A DNA stretch of 64,000 nucleotides from Halopiger aswanensis (GTDB taxonomy: Archaea > Halobacteriota > Halobacteria > Halobacteriales > Natrialbaceae). Below, piece by piece: positions 17,293-26,950 of the stretch (position 1 is its first letter; the number at the start of each line of letters is the position of its first letter). The notes beneath the pieces were generated by a model that saw nothing but the letters and a program-made list of their open reading frames with translations, searched no databases and was not told where the DNA came from. Where the stretch lies: positions 186,001 through 250,000 of the forward strand of contig NZ_RAPO01000004.1 in assembly GCF_003610195.1 (NCBI RefSeq). The letters are read 5' to 3'. The position numbers and the translations under genes were made by a program.

Positions 17293-18553
17293 GAGCCTCA
17301 CCTCGAGGAACGAGTGGCAGCAGTTCCGTGCCGATCGTGTAGACGAGCACGCCGAAAGCGACGATGCCGGCGGAGAGGATCCACTCCGGCATCGACGGGA
17401 CGTAATAGCCCGTCGGCAACCCGTACAGCGTCGGCTCGATCTGTGCGGGGACAACGATGTTGAACCGCGTTCCGATCACGCCGAGGACGACGCTCGCACC
17501 CGCCGCGGCCACGAACGCCGGTCGCCGTCGCCAGTCGCGTCGGGACAAGAGGACGACCGGAGCGACCCATCCCATGCCGACCATCACCAGCCAGAACGAC
17601 CACCACATCTCGCCGGTCATGATCGTCAGCCACGACTCGACGTGTCCCGGGTGGAGACTGTACAGCCCGACGAACGCCTCGAGGACCTTCAGCGAGGCGT
17701 CGAGGACGATAAAGCCCGCCAGCAGCGCCGCCATGCGCTCGAGCAGTGGCGTCTCGAGCGTTCGACCACCCAGCCACGCACGGAGCACGTACAGCAGGGC
17801 GATCAGCGCCATGCCGCTGACGACCGCCGACGTGATGAAGATCACCGGGAACAGGGCGCTAAACCAGTAACTCCGTGCGGCTGCGACCGCGAACAGGTTC
17901 CCGGTGCCGCCGTGGACGAAGACGATCGCCAGCGGGATGCCGACGATGCCGAGCCGTTTCAGCCACGTGCGATCGGCCTCGAGGGCCTCGTCGCTCGTGT
18001 CGGTCCGGCCGAGCGTCAGCAGGCCGGCGATCCGGCCGCGGAGGCCGTCGTCTTCCTCGCTCCGCGCGACGAGGTCGCGCCGCATCGAGAAGTACAGTTC
18101 GCCCATCAGGACCCCGACGTAGAGGACGTACGCGTGGACCTCCCAGGAGAGGACCGACAGCGGCTGGCGCCACGCGAAGGGGTGCCAGAGCCGCCCCATC
18201 CGGCCGAGGTCGACCATGACGAACGTCAGCGCGACGATCATCGAGACGATCGCGACGAACAGCGCCTCGCGTTCGATCTCGTGCATGCCCTCGACGTCGA
18301 AGACGTTCGAGAGCGTGCTCACGAGGAACGCGCCCGCGGACAGGCCGACGAAGTAGATGTAGAAGGCGACCCACGCGCCCCACGGGACCGTACTCGTGAG
18401 GTTCGTCGATCGGAGTCCCTCGGTGACGCGCAGGTAGCCGCCGTACGCGCCGATCCCGAGCAGGACCACGAGCAGCGCGTACCAGGCGATCCGGAGGCGG
18501 TTCCCGCCGATTCGTTTCGTGACGGTCGGTGTGTTGGTTGCCATGAGGATCAC
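17285..18553 (-). CDS. NrfD/PsrC-type membrane anchor subunit
   Basis: The 422-aa protein has about nine or ten transmembrane helices with NrfD/PsrC features ([23 protein letters not shown] near the N-terminus). It anchors the catalytic and Fe-S subunits and exchanges electrons with menaquinone. The gene can start at GTG 18553, which overlaps the Fe-S gene stop, or at ATG 18544. The tight overlaps on both sides show one transcript. Confidence 0.9.
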   Translation of the reverse strand: MILMATNTPTVTKRIGGNRLRIAWYALLVVLLGIGAYGGYLRVTEGLRSTNLTSTVPWGAWVAFYIYFVGLSAGAFLVSTLSNVFDVEGMHEIEREALFVAIVSMIVALTFVMVDLGRMGRLWHPFAWRQPLSVLSWEVHAYVLYVGVLMGELYFSMRRDLVARSEEDDGLRGRIAGLLTLGRTDTSDEALEADRTWLKRLGIVGIPLAIVFVHGGTGNLFAVAAARSYWFSALFPVIFITSAVVSGMALIALLYVLRAWLGGRTLETPLLERMAALLAGFIVLDASLKVLEAFVGLYSLHPGHVESWLTIMTGEMWWSFWLVMVGMGWVAPVVLLSRRDWRRRPAFVAAAGASVVLGVIGTRFNIVVPAQIEPTLYGLPTGYYVPSMPEWILSAGIVAFGVLVYTIGTELLPLVPRGEAHD

Positions 18554-19584
18554 TTGAGGTAGTACACGTTCGGATCGGTCCCTTCCTTCTCCTTGAGCTG
18601 GAACGCGCGGGAGGAAGCGGCCAGTTCGTTCACCTCGCTGTCGTCGTCCTCGAGGTCGCCCATGTAGCGGGCGTCGCCGACGCAGGTCTCGACGCAGGCC
18701 GGCTCCTCGCCGCGCTCCAAGCGGTGGTGACAGAAGTTACACTTCCGGACGTTGCCGATCGGCGACTCGCCGTCTTCGCGCGGGCCGCGATCCATCCCGT
18801 ACTCGGGACTGGTCACCTCGCCGTTCTCCGCGAACTCGCCGTCGTAGTTCTCCCCGAAGTCGAAGTAGCGCGCGTCGTACGGACAGGCGACCATGCAGTA
18901 CCGACAGCCGATACAGCGGTCGTAGTCGATGTTGACGACGCCGTTGTCCATCTTGTAGGTCGCGCTGACCGGACACACCTGTACGCAGGGCGGTTTCTCA
19001 CACTGCATGCACGGCCGGGGGACGTTCGTCCGGGTGACGTTCGGGTATTCGCCCTTCTCGCGCTCCATGACGACATTGTACGAGACGCCCGGCGGCGTCC
19101 GATTCTCGGCCTTACACGCGACCGTACACGACTCGCAACCGATGCACTTCTGGAGGTCGATGACCATTCCCCACGTCCGCTCGTCGTCCGCATCGGCCGC
19201 GTCGGCGTCTCCGTCGTCCGTACCACCCTCCGACAGCCCCGCCGCGACGCTGGCCATCGAACCCACCGCGCAGCCGAGCGATGCCGCGGTCTCCTCGGCG
19301 ATCGCTCCGGTGGCGGAATCGACTGCGGGGTTCGGCGTCTCGCGGTAGTCGTCGCCGAACTCCGCCGCGGCGGCGTCGTCGTACCGCTCCCAGAAGGCCT
19401 CGCTCGAGAGCTCGCCGCGGCTGACGCGACGCGCGTCCGCGGCCATCTCGAGGCCCAGGTCGGTCCGGTACGTCGTTTTCGCGAGCTCTTCCTCGGGATC
19501 CGTCTTCTCGACGTCGAGCATCTCGTCGGCCGACGACTGCGCGGACGAGTCCGGCACGGACGGCTGGGGCTCGTCTGCGCTCAT
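18550..19584 (-). CDS. Four-cluster ferredoxin-type electron-transfer subunit (DmsB/PsrB/TtrB)
   Basis: The 344-aa protein has four Cys clusters: [46 protein letters not shown] and KCNFCHHRL with CVETCV. This is the pattern of the [4Fe-4S]x4 subunit of complex iron-sulfur molybdoenzymes. A longer N-terminal region (about 135 residues) includes a Gly/Ala-rich hydrophobic stretch and an acidic linker, so the subunit may be exported or peripheral. It is the first gene of the operon, transcribed divergently from the Bat-like regulator gene at 19971. Confidence 0.9.
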   Translation of the reverse strand: MSADEPQPSVPDSSAQSSADEMLDVEKTDPEEELAKTTYRTDLGLEMAADARRVSRGELSSEAFWERYDDAAAAEFGDDYRETPNPAVDSATGAIAEETAASLGCAVGSMASVAAGLSEGGTDDGDADAADADDERTWGMVIDLQKCIGCESCTVACKAENRTPPGVSYNVVMEREKGEYPNVTRTNVPRPCMQCEKPPCVQVCPVSATYKMDNGVVNIDYDRCIGCRYCMVACPYDARYFDFGENYDGEFAENGEVTSPEYGMDRGPREDGESPIGNVRKCNFCHHRLERGEEPACVETCVGDARYMGDLEDDDSEVNELAASSRAFQLKEKEGTDPNVYYLK

Positions 19585-19670
19585 CGCGACTCACCGGGGG
19601 ACGCCCGTGACGCGTTCGGCTGGTTCGAGATCATACAGATAGTAAAAGGAGCCCCGGGGGACTGAGCGTT

Positions 19671-19688
19671 CTACCGATACTCTTGGGG
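19671..19688. promoter_or_regulatory. UAS-like element, copy 1
   Basis: CTACCGATACTCTTGGGG, one mismatch from the copy at 19723-19740 (start-to-start distance 52 bases, near five helical turns). On the side of the Fe-S gene it sits some 20-30 bases upstream of a TATA-like element (TTTTACTATCT on the minus strand, near 19640-19650). The ACC...TTGG arrangement resembles the bop upstream activating sequence bound by Bat in Halobacterium, from memory. Confidence 0.55.
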
Positions 19689-19722
19689 CCGGTTTCGCCC
19701 CGGTTGTCCCCGGATGAACCGA

Positions 19723-19740
19723 CTACCGATACTGTTGGGG
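19723..19740. promoter_or_regulatory. UAS-like element, copy 2
   Basis: CTACCGATACTGTTGGGG, differing from copy 1 at one base. It lies in the 386-base region between the molybdoenzyme operon and the divergent Bat-like regulator gene, the expected place for that regulator's binding sites. Confidence 0.55.
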
Positions 19741-19970
19741 TCCGCAACTCCATCCTCGCCGGGAAATGTCGGAAAGGTCGTATTGATCGCGTTTTCAGAC
19801 CATCTATACGCTATTTCCTACGGGATAGGAATCCAACCAGTTCATATGTCCCGAGCGGTGCAACCGCTACCTATGCTTGGGAACCCGGTGGTATTGCCGA
19901 CCGCTCGGCGGGAACGGGGGCGAGGCCGAGCGCAAGCGCGAGCGCGAGGGAACGACTGGAGGTGGGGGCA

Positions 19971-21911
19971 ATGAGCGTGGTCCTCGCCAGTTCGATCCTG
20001 CTTCGGCTCGCTGGAACCGGGTACTCGCTCGTGTTGCTGTATCGCAGCGGTGACCACCGGTTCGCGTTCCTGACCGTGATGCTCGGGCTGATGGCATCGC
20101 GGCAGGCCTGGACGTTCGCAACCGCCGGCACGACCGGGCTCGAGGAACTCCCCGGGCTCGTCGTGAGCGGATTGGCGGTGGCGACGGTCCACTATCTCGC
20201 GGCGTACGTCGAGGAGGAGAACCGCATCAAAAGCGAGTTGTCGAGCGCGAACGAGCAACTGCGACGCTTCAGGAAAGCCGTCGAACACGCCGGGCACGCG
20301 ATCTTTCTGACCGACGCCGACGGGACGATCGAGTACGCGAACCCGGCGACGGAGGACGTAACGGGCTACGCACCGGCGGAAGCCGTCGGAGAGACGCCCC
20401 GCCTGTGGAAATCGGGCGAACACGACGAGGCGTTCTACGCGGAGCTGTGGGAGACCATTACCGACGGCGACGTCTGGGACGGCGAGATCGTCAACCGACG
20501 GAAAAACGGCGACCTGTGCTGGGTCGACATGACGATCGCGCCGATCACCGACGAGACCGGGGCGGTCGACGGCTTCGTCGCCGTCGACACCGACGTCACC
20601 GAGCGCAAGGAGCGTGAACTACAAATCCGGGAACAACACGCCGAACTCGAGGTGTTGAACACGACCAACGAGGTCATCCGCGACGTCAACCGGGAACTGC
20701 TTCAGGCGGATTCGAAAGCCGAAGTCGAGGCGGTCGCCTGCGAGCGATTCGCGAGCGCCGGCCCCTACGAATCGGCCTGGTTCGCTACCCGGAACGCCGT
20801 CACGGACACCGTTCGCGCACAGACCAGCGCCGGAATCGACGCGGACACGCTGTCGGGAATCGTCGACGCCGTCAACGACACCGGCCACGAGACGGTCGTC
20901 GATCGGGCCCTCGAGACCGAGACGACCCACGCCGTTCGGACCTGCGGCGAACAACGACCAGCATGTGAACGAAAGGTCTGTGAGTGCCACTCCTACGGCG
21001 GCGCGGCTGCAACGGTCGCCATTCCACTGTCCTACCGCGACGCCCACTACGGTGCCCTCGTCCTCCACGCGAGCGACGCCGGGACGCCAGACGTGATCGA
21101 CGGCGAGATCCTGGACGAACTCGGCGAGACGATCGCGTACGCCATTACTGCGGTCGAGAGCCAGCGGTCGCTGGTGGCCGACCGCGTCACCGAATTGACG
21201 TTCGAAGTGGATCCCACCGACGCACCGCTCCCGTCACTAGCAGCGGCGCTCGAGTGCGACCTCGAACTCGAGCAGATCACGGCGACCGACGACGGAGACG
21301 GGGACCTCGTCGCGTTCGTCACCCTCCGCGAGACGACCCTCGAGGCCGTTCGCGAGTACGTCGACGCGGTCGACGACATAGGCCCGGTCGAACTGGTTCG
21401 GGAGGGCGACTCGCTGCTGGTCCGACTCGCGGTATCGGACGCGTCGATCATCGCGACCCTCGCCGATTACGGCGCCGTCGTTCGATCGGTCACCGCCGAC
21501 GCGGACGGCGGGCGGGTCGTCGCCGACCTCGCCGAGACGGGGGCCGTCCGGAGCGTCGTCGACGCCGTCGCCGAGACGCACTCGGGGGTAACCCTCGTCG
21601 GCCAACGCGAGCGTGACCGGCCGCCGGAGACGCACGGGCAGTTCCGGTCGGCGGTCGACGAACGCGTCACCGGTCGCCAACTCGAGGCGCTCCGGCTGGC
21701 TCACTTCGGCGGCTTCTTCGAGTGGCCCCGGGAGTCCAGCGGCGACGACCTCGCCGAGCGCATGGGCGTCTGTCAGTCGACGTACCTCCAGCACCTCCGG
21801 GCCGCCCAGCGGAAGGTCTTCGAGGCGTTTTTCGACGCCGATCGCGCGACGGACTCGAGAGCGCCCGCCGGAAGGTCGGCCGATCCCACGACACAGTTCG
21901 GACGATCGTAG
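19971..21911 (+). CDS. Bat/DmsR-like regulator: membrane helices, PAS, GAF, HTH-10
   Basis: The 646-aa protein starts with two or three hydrophobic segments (residues about 4-75). A PAS domain follows (KAVEHAGHAIFLTDADGTIEYAN to VDTDVTERKER), then a GAF-like domain containing CGEQRPACERKVCECHSYGG, and a C-terminal bacterio-opsin-activator HTH (TGRQLEALRLAHFGGFFEWP ... STYLQHLRAAQRKVFEAFF). The ATG at 19971 is preceded by GGAGGTGGGGG, a clear ribosome binding site, although the frame is open to 19683. DmsR of Halobacterium is a comparable regulator beside a molybdoenzyme operon. The clustered Cys residues in the GAF part could sense redox state (inference). Confidence 0.87.
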   Translation: MSVVLASSILLRLAGTGYSLVLLYRSGDHRFAFLTVMLGLMASRQAWTFATAGTTGLEELPGLVVSGLAVATVHYLAAYVEEENRIKSELSSANEQLRRFRKAVEHAGHAIFLTDADGTIEYANPATEDVTGYAPAEAVGETPRLWKSGEHDEAFYAELWETITDGDVWDGEIVNRRKNGDLCWVDMTIAPITDETGAVDGFVAVDTDVTERKERELQIREQHAELEVLNTTNEVIRDVNRELLQADSKAEVEAVACERFASAGPYESAWFATRNAVTDTVRAQTSAGIDADTLSGIVDAVNDTGHETVVDRALETETTHAVRTCGEQRPACERKVCECHSYGGAAATVAIPLSYRDAHYGALVLHASDAGTPDVIDGEILDELGETIAYAITAVESQRSLVADRVTELTFEVDPTDAPLPSLAAALECDLELEQITATDDGDGDLVAFVTLRETTLEAVREYVDAVDDIGPVELVREGDSLLVRLAVSDASIIATLADYGAVVRSVTADADGGRVVADLAETGAVRSVVDAVAETHSGVTLVGQRERDRPPETHGQFRSAVDERVTGRQLEALRLAHFGGFFEWPRESSGDDLAERMGVCQSTYLQHLRAAQRKVFEAFFDADRATDSRAPAGRSADPTTQFGRS

Positions 21912-22075
21912 GAACGCGCCGTCTCGACGCCTCGGTATTCTCGTCTCGTCGTGGTACGCTCGTTCTGCGTCCGGTTTTGCCGAACCCGACGCCACGGTCC
22001 GTGTCGCGCTCTCGAGGCCGCTCGGGTGACTCGAGCACCGGACACTAACGTCGTTCCGTCCGGAACACACTGTGT

Positions 22076-22105
22076 TTTCATAGTATTGGGAATTTCGGGA
22101 AATAC
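22076..22105. promoter_or_regulatory. AT-rich promoter with inverted ends before the CoADR gene
   Basis: TTTCATAGTATT (22076-22087) runs into a stretch with inverted ends GTATT (22083) and AATAC (22101) around GGGAATTTCGGG. It lies about 30-60 bases before the ATG at 22135 and probably holds the core promoter and an operator. The dodecamer TTTCATAGTATT also occurs at 35443-35454 before the class V aminotransferase gene. Confidence 0.35.
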
Positions 22106-22134
22106 TTTAGTCGTTACCGTGCCAATGATTACGC

Positions 22135-23481
22135 ATGAGCGACACGTTCGTCGTCGTCGGCGGTGACGCCGCGGGAATGAGCGCAGCGAGCAAGGCGAAA
22201 CGCGAGGACCCGGACCTGGACGTGATCGTGTTCGAGAAGGGCGAGTGGGTTTCCTACGCAGCCTGCGGGATGCCCTACTACGTCAAGGGCGACGTCGACG
22301 AGTTGGACGATCTCGTGACCGTGACGCCCGAGGAGTTCCGTGAGAAACGGGATATCGACCTGCGAACGAATGCCGAGGTCGTCGACATCGATCGCGAGGC
22401 GAAGACCGTGACGGTCGAGACGCGCGAGGGAACCGAGGAGCAGCCCTACGACGACCTTCTCGTCGCGACCGGCGCCAGCGCGATCGAACCGCCGTTCGAC
22501 GGGTTCGAACTCGAGGGCGTGTTCACCATCCACGACATGGGCGAGGCCGACGCCATCGAGGACGACGTTTCCGAGCGCGACCTCGAGACCGCCGCGATCG
22601 TCGGCGGTGGGTACGTCGGCATCGAGATGGCCGAGGCGCTGGCGGCCCGCGGGTTCGACGTTCACCTCTACGAGATGCTCCCACACGTCCTCCAGCCGTT
22701 CGGCGAGGCCGTGGCCGAAATCGTCGAGGACCACCTTCGCGAACAGGGCGTCGAGCTACACCTCGAGACGGCCGTTTCCGGATTCGTCGGCGACGGGCGG
22801 ATCGAGGCCGTCGAACTCGAGGACGAGACCGTTCCCGCGGACGTCGCGATCGTCGGCGTCGGCGTGACGCCGAACACCGATCTCGCCGAGCGCGCGGGCA
22901 TCGAACTCGGGCCGACCGGCGCGATCGCGACCGACCAGTACGGTCGAACGAACGACGAGCACGTCTACGCGGCGGGCGATTGCGCGGAGGCGACCAACGT
23001 CGTGACCGGCGAACCCGACCACGTCCCGCTGGCGCTGACCGCTAACCGCGCGGGTCGGGCGATCGGCCAGACCGTCACCGGCGATCCCACGCCGACCGGC
23101 GGCACCGCGGGCACCGCGATCGTGAAGGCGTTCGACCTCGGGGCCGCACGCACGGGGATCGTCGACGAAGGCCGGGCCCGCGAAGCGGGCTTCGATCCCG
23201 TCTCAGTCACGATTTCGGCGTCGACCCGCGCCCACTACTACCCCGACGGCGCGGAGCTTACGGTCACGCTGGTCGCCGATCGAGAGAGCGGGAAACTGCT
23301 CGGCGGTACCGTCGTTGGTCGTGACGGAGCGAAGCGGATCGATACGGTCGCGACGGCGCTGACTGCCGGCATGACCGTCGCGGAACTGCAGAACGCGGAC
23401 CTGGCGTACGCCCCGCCCTTTAGTCCCGTCTGGGATCCGATTCTGACCGCGGCGAAGGTGCTCAACGGAAAACTCGAGTGA
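22135..23481 (+). CDS. CoA-disulfide reductase / NADH oxidase-family flavoprotein
   Basis: The 448-aa protein has an N-terminal FAD motif VVVGGDAAGMSAAS, a single redox-active Cys44 in SYAACGMPYYV, NAD(P)H motif IVGGGYVGIEMAEAL, second FAD motif YAAGDCAEA and a C-terminal dimerisation domain ending in PPFSPVWDPI. This is the single-cysteine group of CoADR/Nox enzymes. The probable reaction is NAD(P)H-dependent reduction of CoA disulfide, with polysulfide or O2 as alternatives. An M20 peptidase gene follows after 15 bases, possibly co-transcribed. Confidence 0.87.
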   Translation: MSDTFVVVGGDAAGMSAASKAKREDPDLDVIVFEKGEWVSYAACGMPYYVKGDVDELDDLVTVTPEEFREKRDIDLRTNAEVVDIDREAKTVTVETREGTEEQPYDDLLVATGASAIEPPFDGFELEGVFTIHDMGEADAIEDDVSERDLETAAIVGGGYVGIEMAEALAARGFDVHLYEMLPHVLQPFGEAVAEIVEDHLREQGVELHLETAVSGFVGDGRIEAVELEDETVPADVAIVGVGVTPNTDLAERAGIELGPTGAIATDQYGRTNDEHVYAAGDCAEATNVVTGEPDHVPLALTANRAGRAIGQTVTGDPTPTGGTAGTAIVKAFDLGAARTGIVDEGRAREAGFDPVSVTISASTRAHYYPDGAELTVTLVADRESGKLLGGTVVGRDGAKRIDTVATALTAGMTVAELQNADLAYAPPFSPVWDPILTAAKVLNGKLE

Positions 23482-23496
23482 GACGCGATACCCACC

Positions 23497-24774
23497 ATGA
23501 CCGACGACTCCAGTAAACTCGAAACCTACGTCGCCGACCACCGCGAGGAACTGATCGACCTCGCACTCGACCTGCTGGCGGTCGACACAGCGAATCCGCC
23601 CGGCGATACACGAGAGATCGTCTCGCTGCTCGAAGAGTACCTGTCACCGCTTCCGGTCGGCGTCGACCGGTTCGCCGTCGATCCGGCGAAGCCGAACCTG
23701 CTCGTGACGGTACCGGGTGCTAGCGATGGAACTCGGACGCTGTTGTACAACGGCCACCTCGATACGGTTCCGTTCGACGCTGACGCGTGGACGTTCGATC
23801 CGCTCGGAGAACGAGTCGATGACCGGGTCTACGGGCGCGGCGCAACGGACATGAAGGGTGCGGTCGCCTCGATGCTGTTCGCGATCCGCGCGTTCGCAGC
23901 GACAGCGACTGAACCGCCCGTCGACCTCGCATTTGCGTTCGTCAGCGACGAGGAGGTCGGCGGCGACGCAGGGCTCCCCGCGTTGCTCGAGGCCGATAGA
24001 CTCGCTGCCGACGCCTGCGTCATCGGCGAGCCGACCTGCGAGAACGACCGCCACTCGGTGACGGTCGCCGATCGCGGCAGCATTTGGCTGACCCTCGAGG
24101 CGACGGGCGAGGCTGTACACGGCTCGCGGCCCGTGCTCGGCGAGAACGCCATCGATCGGCTCTATGGGGCGGTCGCGACGCTGCGGGAGCGATTCGGAAC
24201 GCGGCGACTCGAACTCGATCCCGCGATCGAGCCGATCCTCGACGAATCAGTCGCGTTCTACGAGCCGACGATGGGTGCCGAGACCGCCCGCGAACTGTTC
24301 GCGACGCCGACGATCAATCTCGGCGTCCTCGAGGGGGGCGAGGCGATCAATAGCGTCCCGCGGACAGCCCGCGCGGAGATCGATATCCGAGTAACCGCGA
24401 ACGTGCAGACGCCCGACCTCCTCTCGGAGATCCGGGAGTGCGTCGCCGACTGCGACGGGATCACGGTCGCCGACGTCTCCTGGAGCGTCGGCACCGCCGA
24501 ACCGATCGAGAGTCCGCTCGTCGAGGCCGTGGCCTCGAGCGCCGAAGCGACGACCGGCGAACGGGTGTACCGCCGAAGTGCGACCGGCGGCGGTGACGCG
24601 AAGAAGCTTCGAAACGCCGGGATTCCGACCGTCGAGTTCGCGCTCGGAACGGACACCGTCCACGCGGTCGACGAGTACACGACCGTCGACGCACTCGTGG
24701 GGAACGCAACGATATACGCACGCCTCCCTGAACGATGGGTGGCCGCAGTCGACAGGACGGTGGCGTCGGGATAG
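23497..24774 (+). CDS. M20-family metallopeptidase (ArgE/DapE/ACY1 type)
   Basis: The 425-aa protein has metal ligands and catalytic residues in LLYNGHLDTVPF, GRGATDMKGA, SDEEVGGDAG and near the C-terminus TDTVHAVDEY, with the dimerisation domain inserted between. The family hydrolyses N-acyl amino acids or succinyl-diaminopimelate. The substrate cannot be set from sequence. The start is 15 bases after the CoADR gene. Confidence 0.88.
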   Translation: MTDDSSKLETYVADHREELIDLALDLLAVDTANPPGDTREIVSLLEEYLSPLPVGVDRFAVDPAKPNLLVTVPGASDGTRTLLYNGHLDTVPFDADAWTFDPLGERVDDRVYGRGATDMKGAVASMLFAIRAFAATATEPPVDLAFAFVSDEEVGGDAGLPALLEADRLAADACVIGEPTCENDRHSVTVADRGSIWLTLEATGEAVHGSRPVLGENAIDRLYGAVATLRERFGTRRLELDPAIEPILDESVAFYEPTMGAETARELFATPTINLGVLEGGEAINSVPRTARAEIDIRVTANVQTPDLLSEIRECVADCDGITVADVSWSVGTAEPIESPLVEAVASSAEATTGERVYRRSATGGGDAKKLRNAGIPTVEFALGTDTVHAVDEYTTVDALVGNATIYARLPERWVAAVDRTVASG

Positions 24775-24832
24775 CTCCCTGGCGGTCGGAATTCGAGAAA
24801 CGCTTAACTCGACTGTGTGCGTACTTGTGGGC

Positions 24833-25051
24833 ATGGAACACAATATTGGTTCGACGGATCGAAACGTTCGCGCGGTCGGCGGTGCGGTCCTGGCCGTCCT
24901 CGGCATCGCGATTCTCATCGGCGCACTCGAGTTCGGAACGGCGGCGGGTGCCGTCGCGCTGTTGATCGGGGCCGTCCTCCTCGGGACGGCGCTGACGCGA
25001 ACCTGTCTCGCGTACCGACTTCTGGGCGTCGATACGTGCGAGACCGCGTAG
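24833..25051 (+). CDS. DUF2892 (YgaP-type) small membrane protein
   Basis: The 72-aa protein matches the DUF2892 inner-membrane family: polar MEHNIGSTDRNVR, two hydrophobic helices, then TRTCLAYRLLGVDTC. The two terminal Cys are conserved in the family. These domains are often fused to or encoded with rhodaneses in sulfur trafficking. The ATG at 24833 follows a CTTAACT box by about 30 bases. An in-frame opening reaches upstream into the peptidase gene and is not used. Confidence 0.82.
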   Translation: MEHNIGSTDRNVRAVGGAVLAVLGIAILIGALEFGTAAGAVALLIGAVLLGTALTRTCLAYRLLGVDTCETA

Positions 25052-25315
25052 CAGTCGTTGACTACACGATTTCATTATTCAGCGAGTTAGTCGCCCGAAA
25101 AGGGGCAGCGTCCACGATATCGCATCGATCTACAGCTAGCGGTCGGAAGTCTCGTCGATCGCCGTGACGAAGTCCTCGAATCGTTGCGATCCGATGAGAA
25201 TTGTGTGTCCGTTCGTTCGATCCAGACGCTTCGATCGCCGCTGACGTTGTACGCGAATCACGCCACGCTGCAATTCTCTACGCGGCACTCACAGATCGCA
25301 GATCGGACTCGGCAC
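25052..25315. other. Intergenic region, nothing recognised
   Basis: This 264-base stretch lies between convergent genes. I see no protein-like frame and no strong hairpin. Confidence 0.5.
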
Positions 25316-26545
25316 TTATCGCTTCGAGTCGGTAACCCCAAGCACACCGGCGATCCGTCTCGCGAAGCCCGCTTCGACGACGACCGTGACGAGAATGACG
25401 AGAAAGACCGTACCGAGCAGTAAATGCGCCCCCGACGGATCCGATGGAGGTGCCTCCGTCTGCAGTCGGACGGCGAACAGCGTCGCGACCGACGCCGGAA
25501 TAATCCCGCGCGGACCGACAAAGCTCATGAACAACCGTTCGCTCGTCGTGAAGCCGACCCCGACCGTCGAGACGAAAACGGCCAGCGGACGGATCACGGC
25601 CATCAGGACCGCGACGACGGCGAGCCCGGCGATTCCCAGCGCGAGGAGTTCCGCGAACTCGAGCAGCGCCGCCAGCGTGATGAAGACGAACGAGAGCACG
25701 AGCAACGTCACATCCTGCATGAACTGCAGGATCCCCTCCTGATGGGGTAGTTCGAGGGTTCCGAGGGTAAATCCCGCAGTGGCGGCGGCTACGATCCCGG
25801 CCTCCGAGAACACCGAGTCAGCGGCAGCAAACGCGATGACGGCACCGGCCAGCGCGAGCAGTCGAGCCGTCCGCGGCGCGGTCTCCGACGGGTGTTCGAC
25901 CTGCGTAAGGAGGTACCAAACGACCCCGGCGACCACCGATCCGATGATCACCCCTATCGCGAGACGCTGGACGAAGAGCCACACGTACTCGCCCGGTGCG
26001 AGCTGTCGGGCTGTCATGGCCTTGAAGAGGACGACAGCCAGCACCGCGGCCGTGACGTCGTTGACGATCCCTTCGACTTCGAGCGTCGTCGCGACCTCCT
26101 GGCGAACGGGAACCACCGCGAGAATCGGCGCGACGACCGTCGGTCCGGTGGCGACCAGCAGCGCGCCGATGAGAAACGCGATATCCCAACTCGCACCCAG
26201 TAACAGGCGCACGGTCAGCGCCGTCCCGACGAACGCGATGACCGCTCCGACCGTGATCATCCGGCTGACCGCCTTCGACGTCTTCCAGATGGCCCCGTAC
26301 TCGAGGCGAAACGTGCCTTCGAAGATGATGATGGCGACGCTCACGCCGACGATGGTCGAGAGCGTATCGCCGGCGACGTCGGGCGGTATCAGCCCGAGGC
26401 CCTCGGGACCGATGGCGACGCCCATGAGAAGTAGAAACAACACGCTCGGCACCCGGTACTTCGCGGCGAGAAACTGCGCCGTCACACCGAGGCCGACGAT
26501 GGCCGCAATGAGGGCGACGGCGTCGAGGCTGACGTGAATGGACAC
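25316..26545 (-). CDS. Na+/H+ antiporter (CPA1 family)
   Basis: The 409-aa protein has about 12 transmembrane segments. Visible motifs are VGVSVAIIIFEGTFRL, ALLVATGPTVVAPIL, and EVEGIVNDVTAAVLA with the Asn-Asp pair of the cation site. CPA1 antiporters exchange Na+ (or K+) for H+ and support pH and salt balance. No cytoplasmic regulatory domain is present. It is monocistronic. A second antiporter of the same superfamily is at 56822-58108. Confidence 0.88.
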   Translation of the reverse strand: MSIHVSLDAVALIAAIVGLGVTAQFLAAKYRVPSVLFLLLMGVAIGPEGLGLIPPDVAGDTLSTIVGVSVAIIIFEGTFRLEYGAIWKTSKAVSRMITVGAVIAFVGTALTVRLLLGASWDIAFLIGALLVATGPTVVAPILAVVPVRQEVATTLEVEGIVNDVTAAVLAVVLFKAMTARQLAPGEYVWLFVQRLAIGVIIGSVVAGVVWYLLTQVEHPSETAPRTARLLALAGAVIAFAAADSVFSEAGIVAAATAGFTLGTLELPHQEGILQFMQDVTLLVLSFVFITLAALLEFAELLALGIAGLAVVAVLMAVIRPLAVFVSTVGVGFTTSERLFMSFVGPRGIIPASVATLFAVRLQTEAPPSDPSGAHLLLGTVFLVILVTVVVEAGFARRIAGVLGVTDSKR

Positions 26546-26950
26546 CGGTTATCGACCTCCAAGAGAGGACGTATGGCTATCCGTGCACCGCGCACTCAAC
26601 GAGCGACGGCTCCACGGGTAGTTCTCGACCCGTACGACCGACATGCGACGTGCTCCCACATCCAGTCACAAATATCCGCAGACTCAGCGACAACCGACCG
26701 CTATCGAGTATTGCCCAGTGTCGGTTCGAGAACCGTTCGGAACCACTACGGTCCGTCACGGGCGTTCTCCGGATCGAATGGGTAGGTAGCCCGGATCGGA
26801 GCTGTCGACCCATTTGGAACGGAGAGAACCGCCGCACTGCGTAGAGAGGGTGCGTTCAGCGCGATCACGGGTACAAACGGGTGTCGAGCCAACGGTCGAT
26901 ATCGCACGATTCAGTCGCCAGAGGGTCTAAGGTGGTGACTTGAGACCGTA
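26546..26950. other. Intergenic region
   Basis: These 405 bases carry no convincing gene. The last 60-70 bases resemble the 3' flank of the paralogous gene at 31641 (common CGATATCG...GATTCAGTCG and TCACTCGAGCGGCTCGG), showing that the duplication reaches beyond the coding region. Confidence 0.5.
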
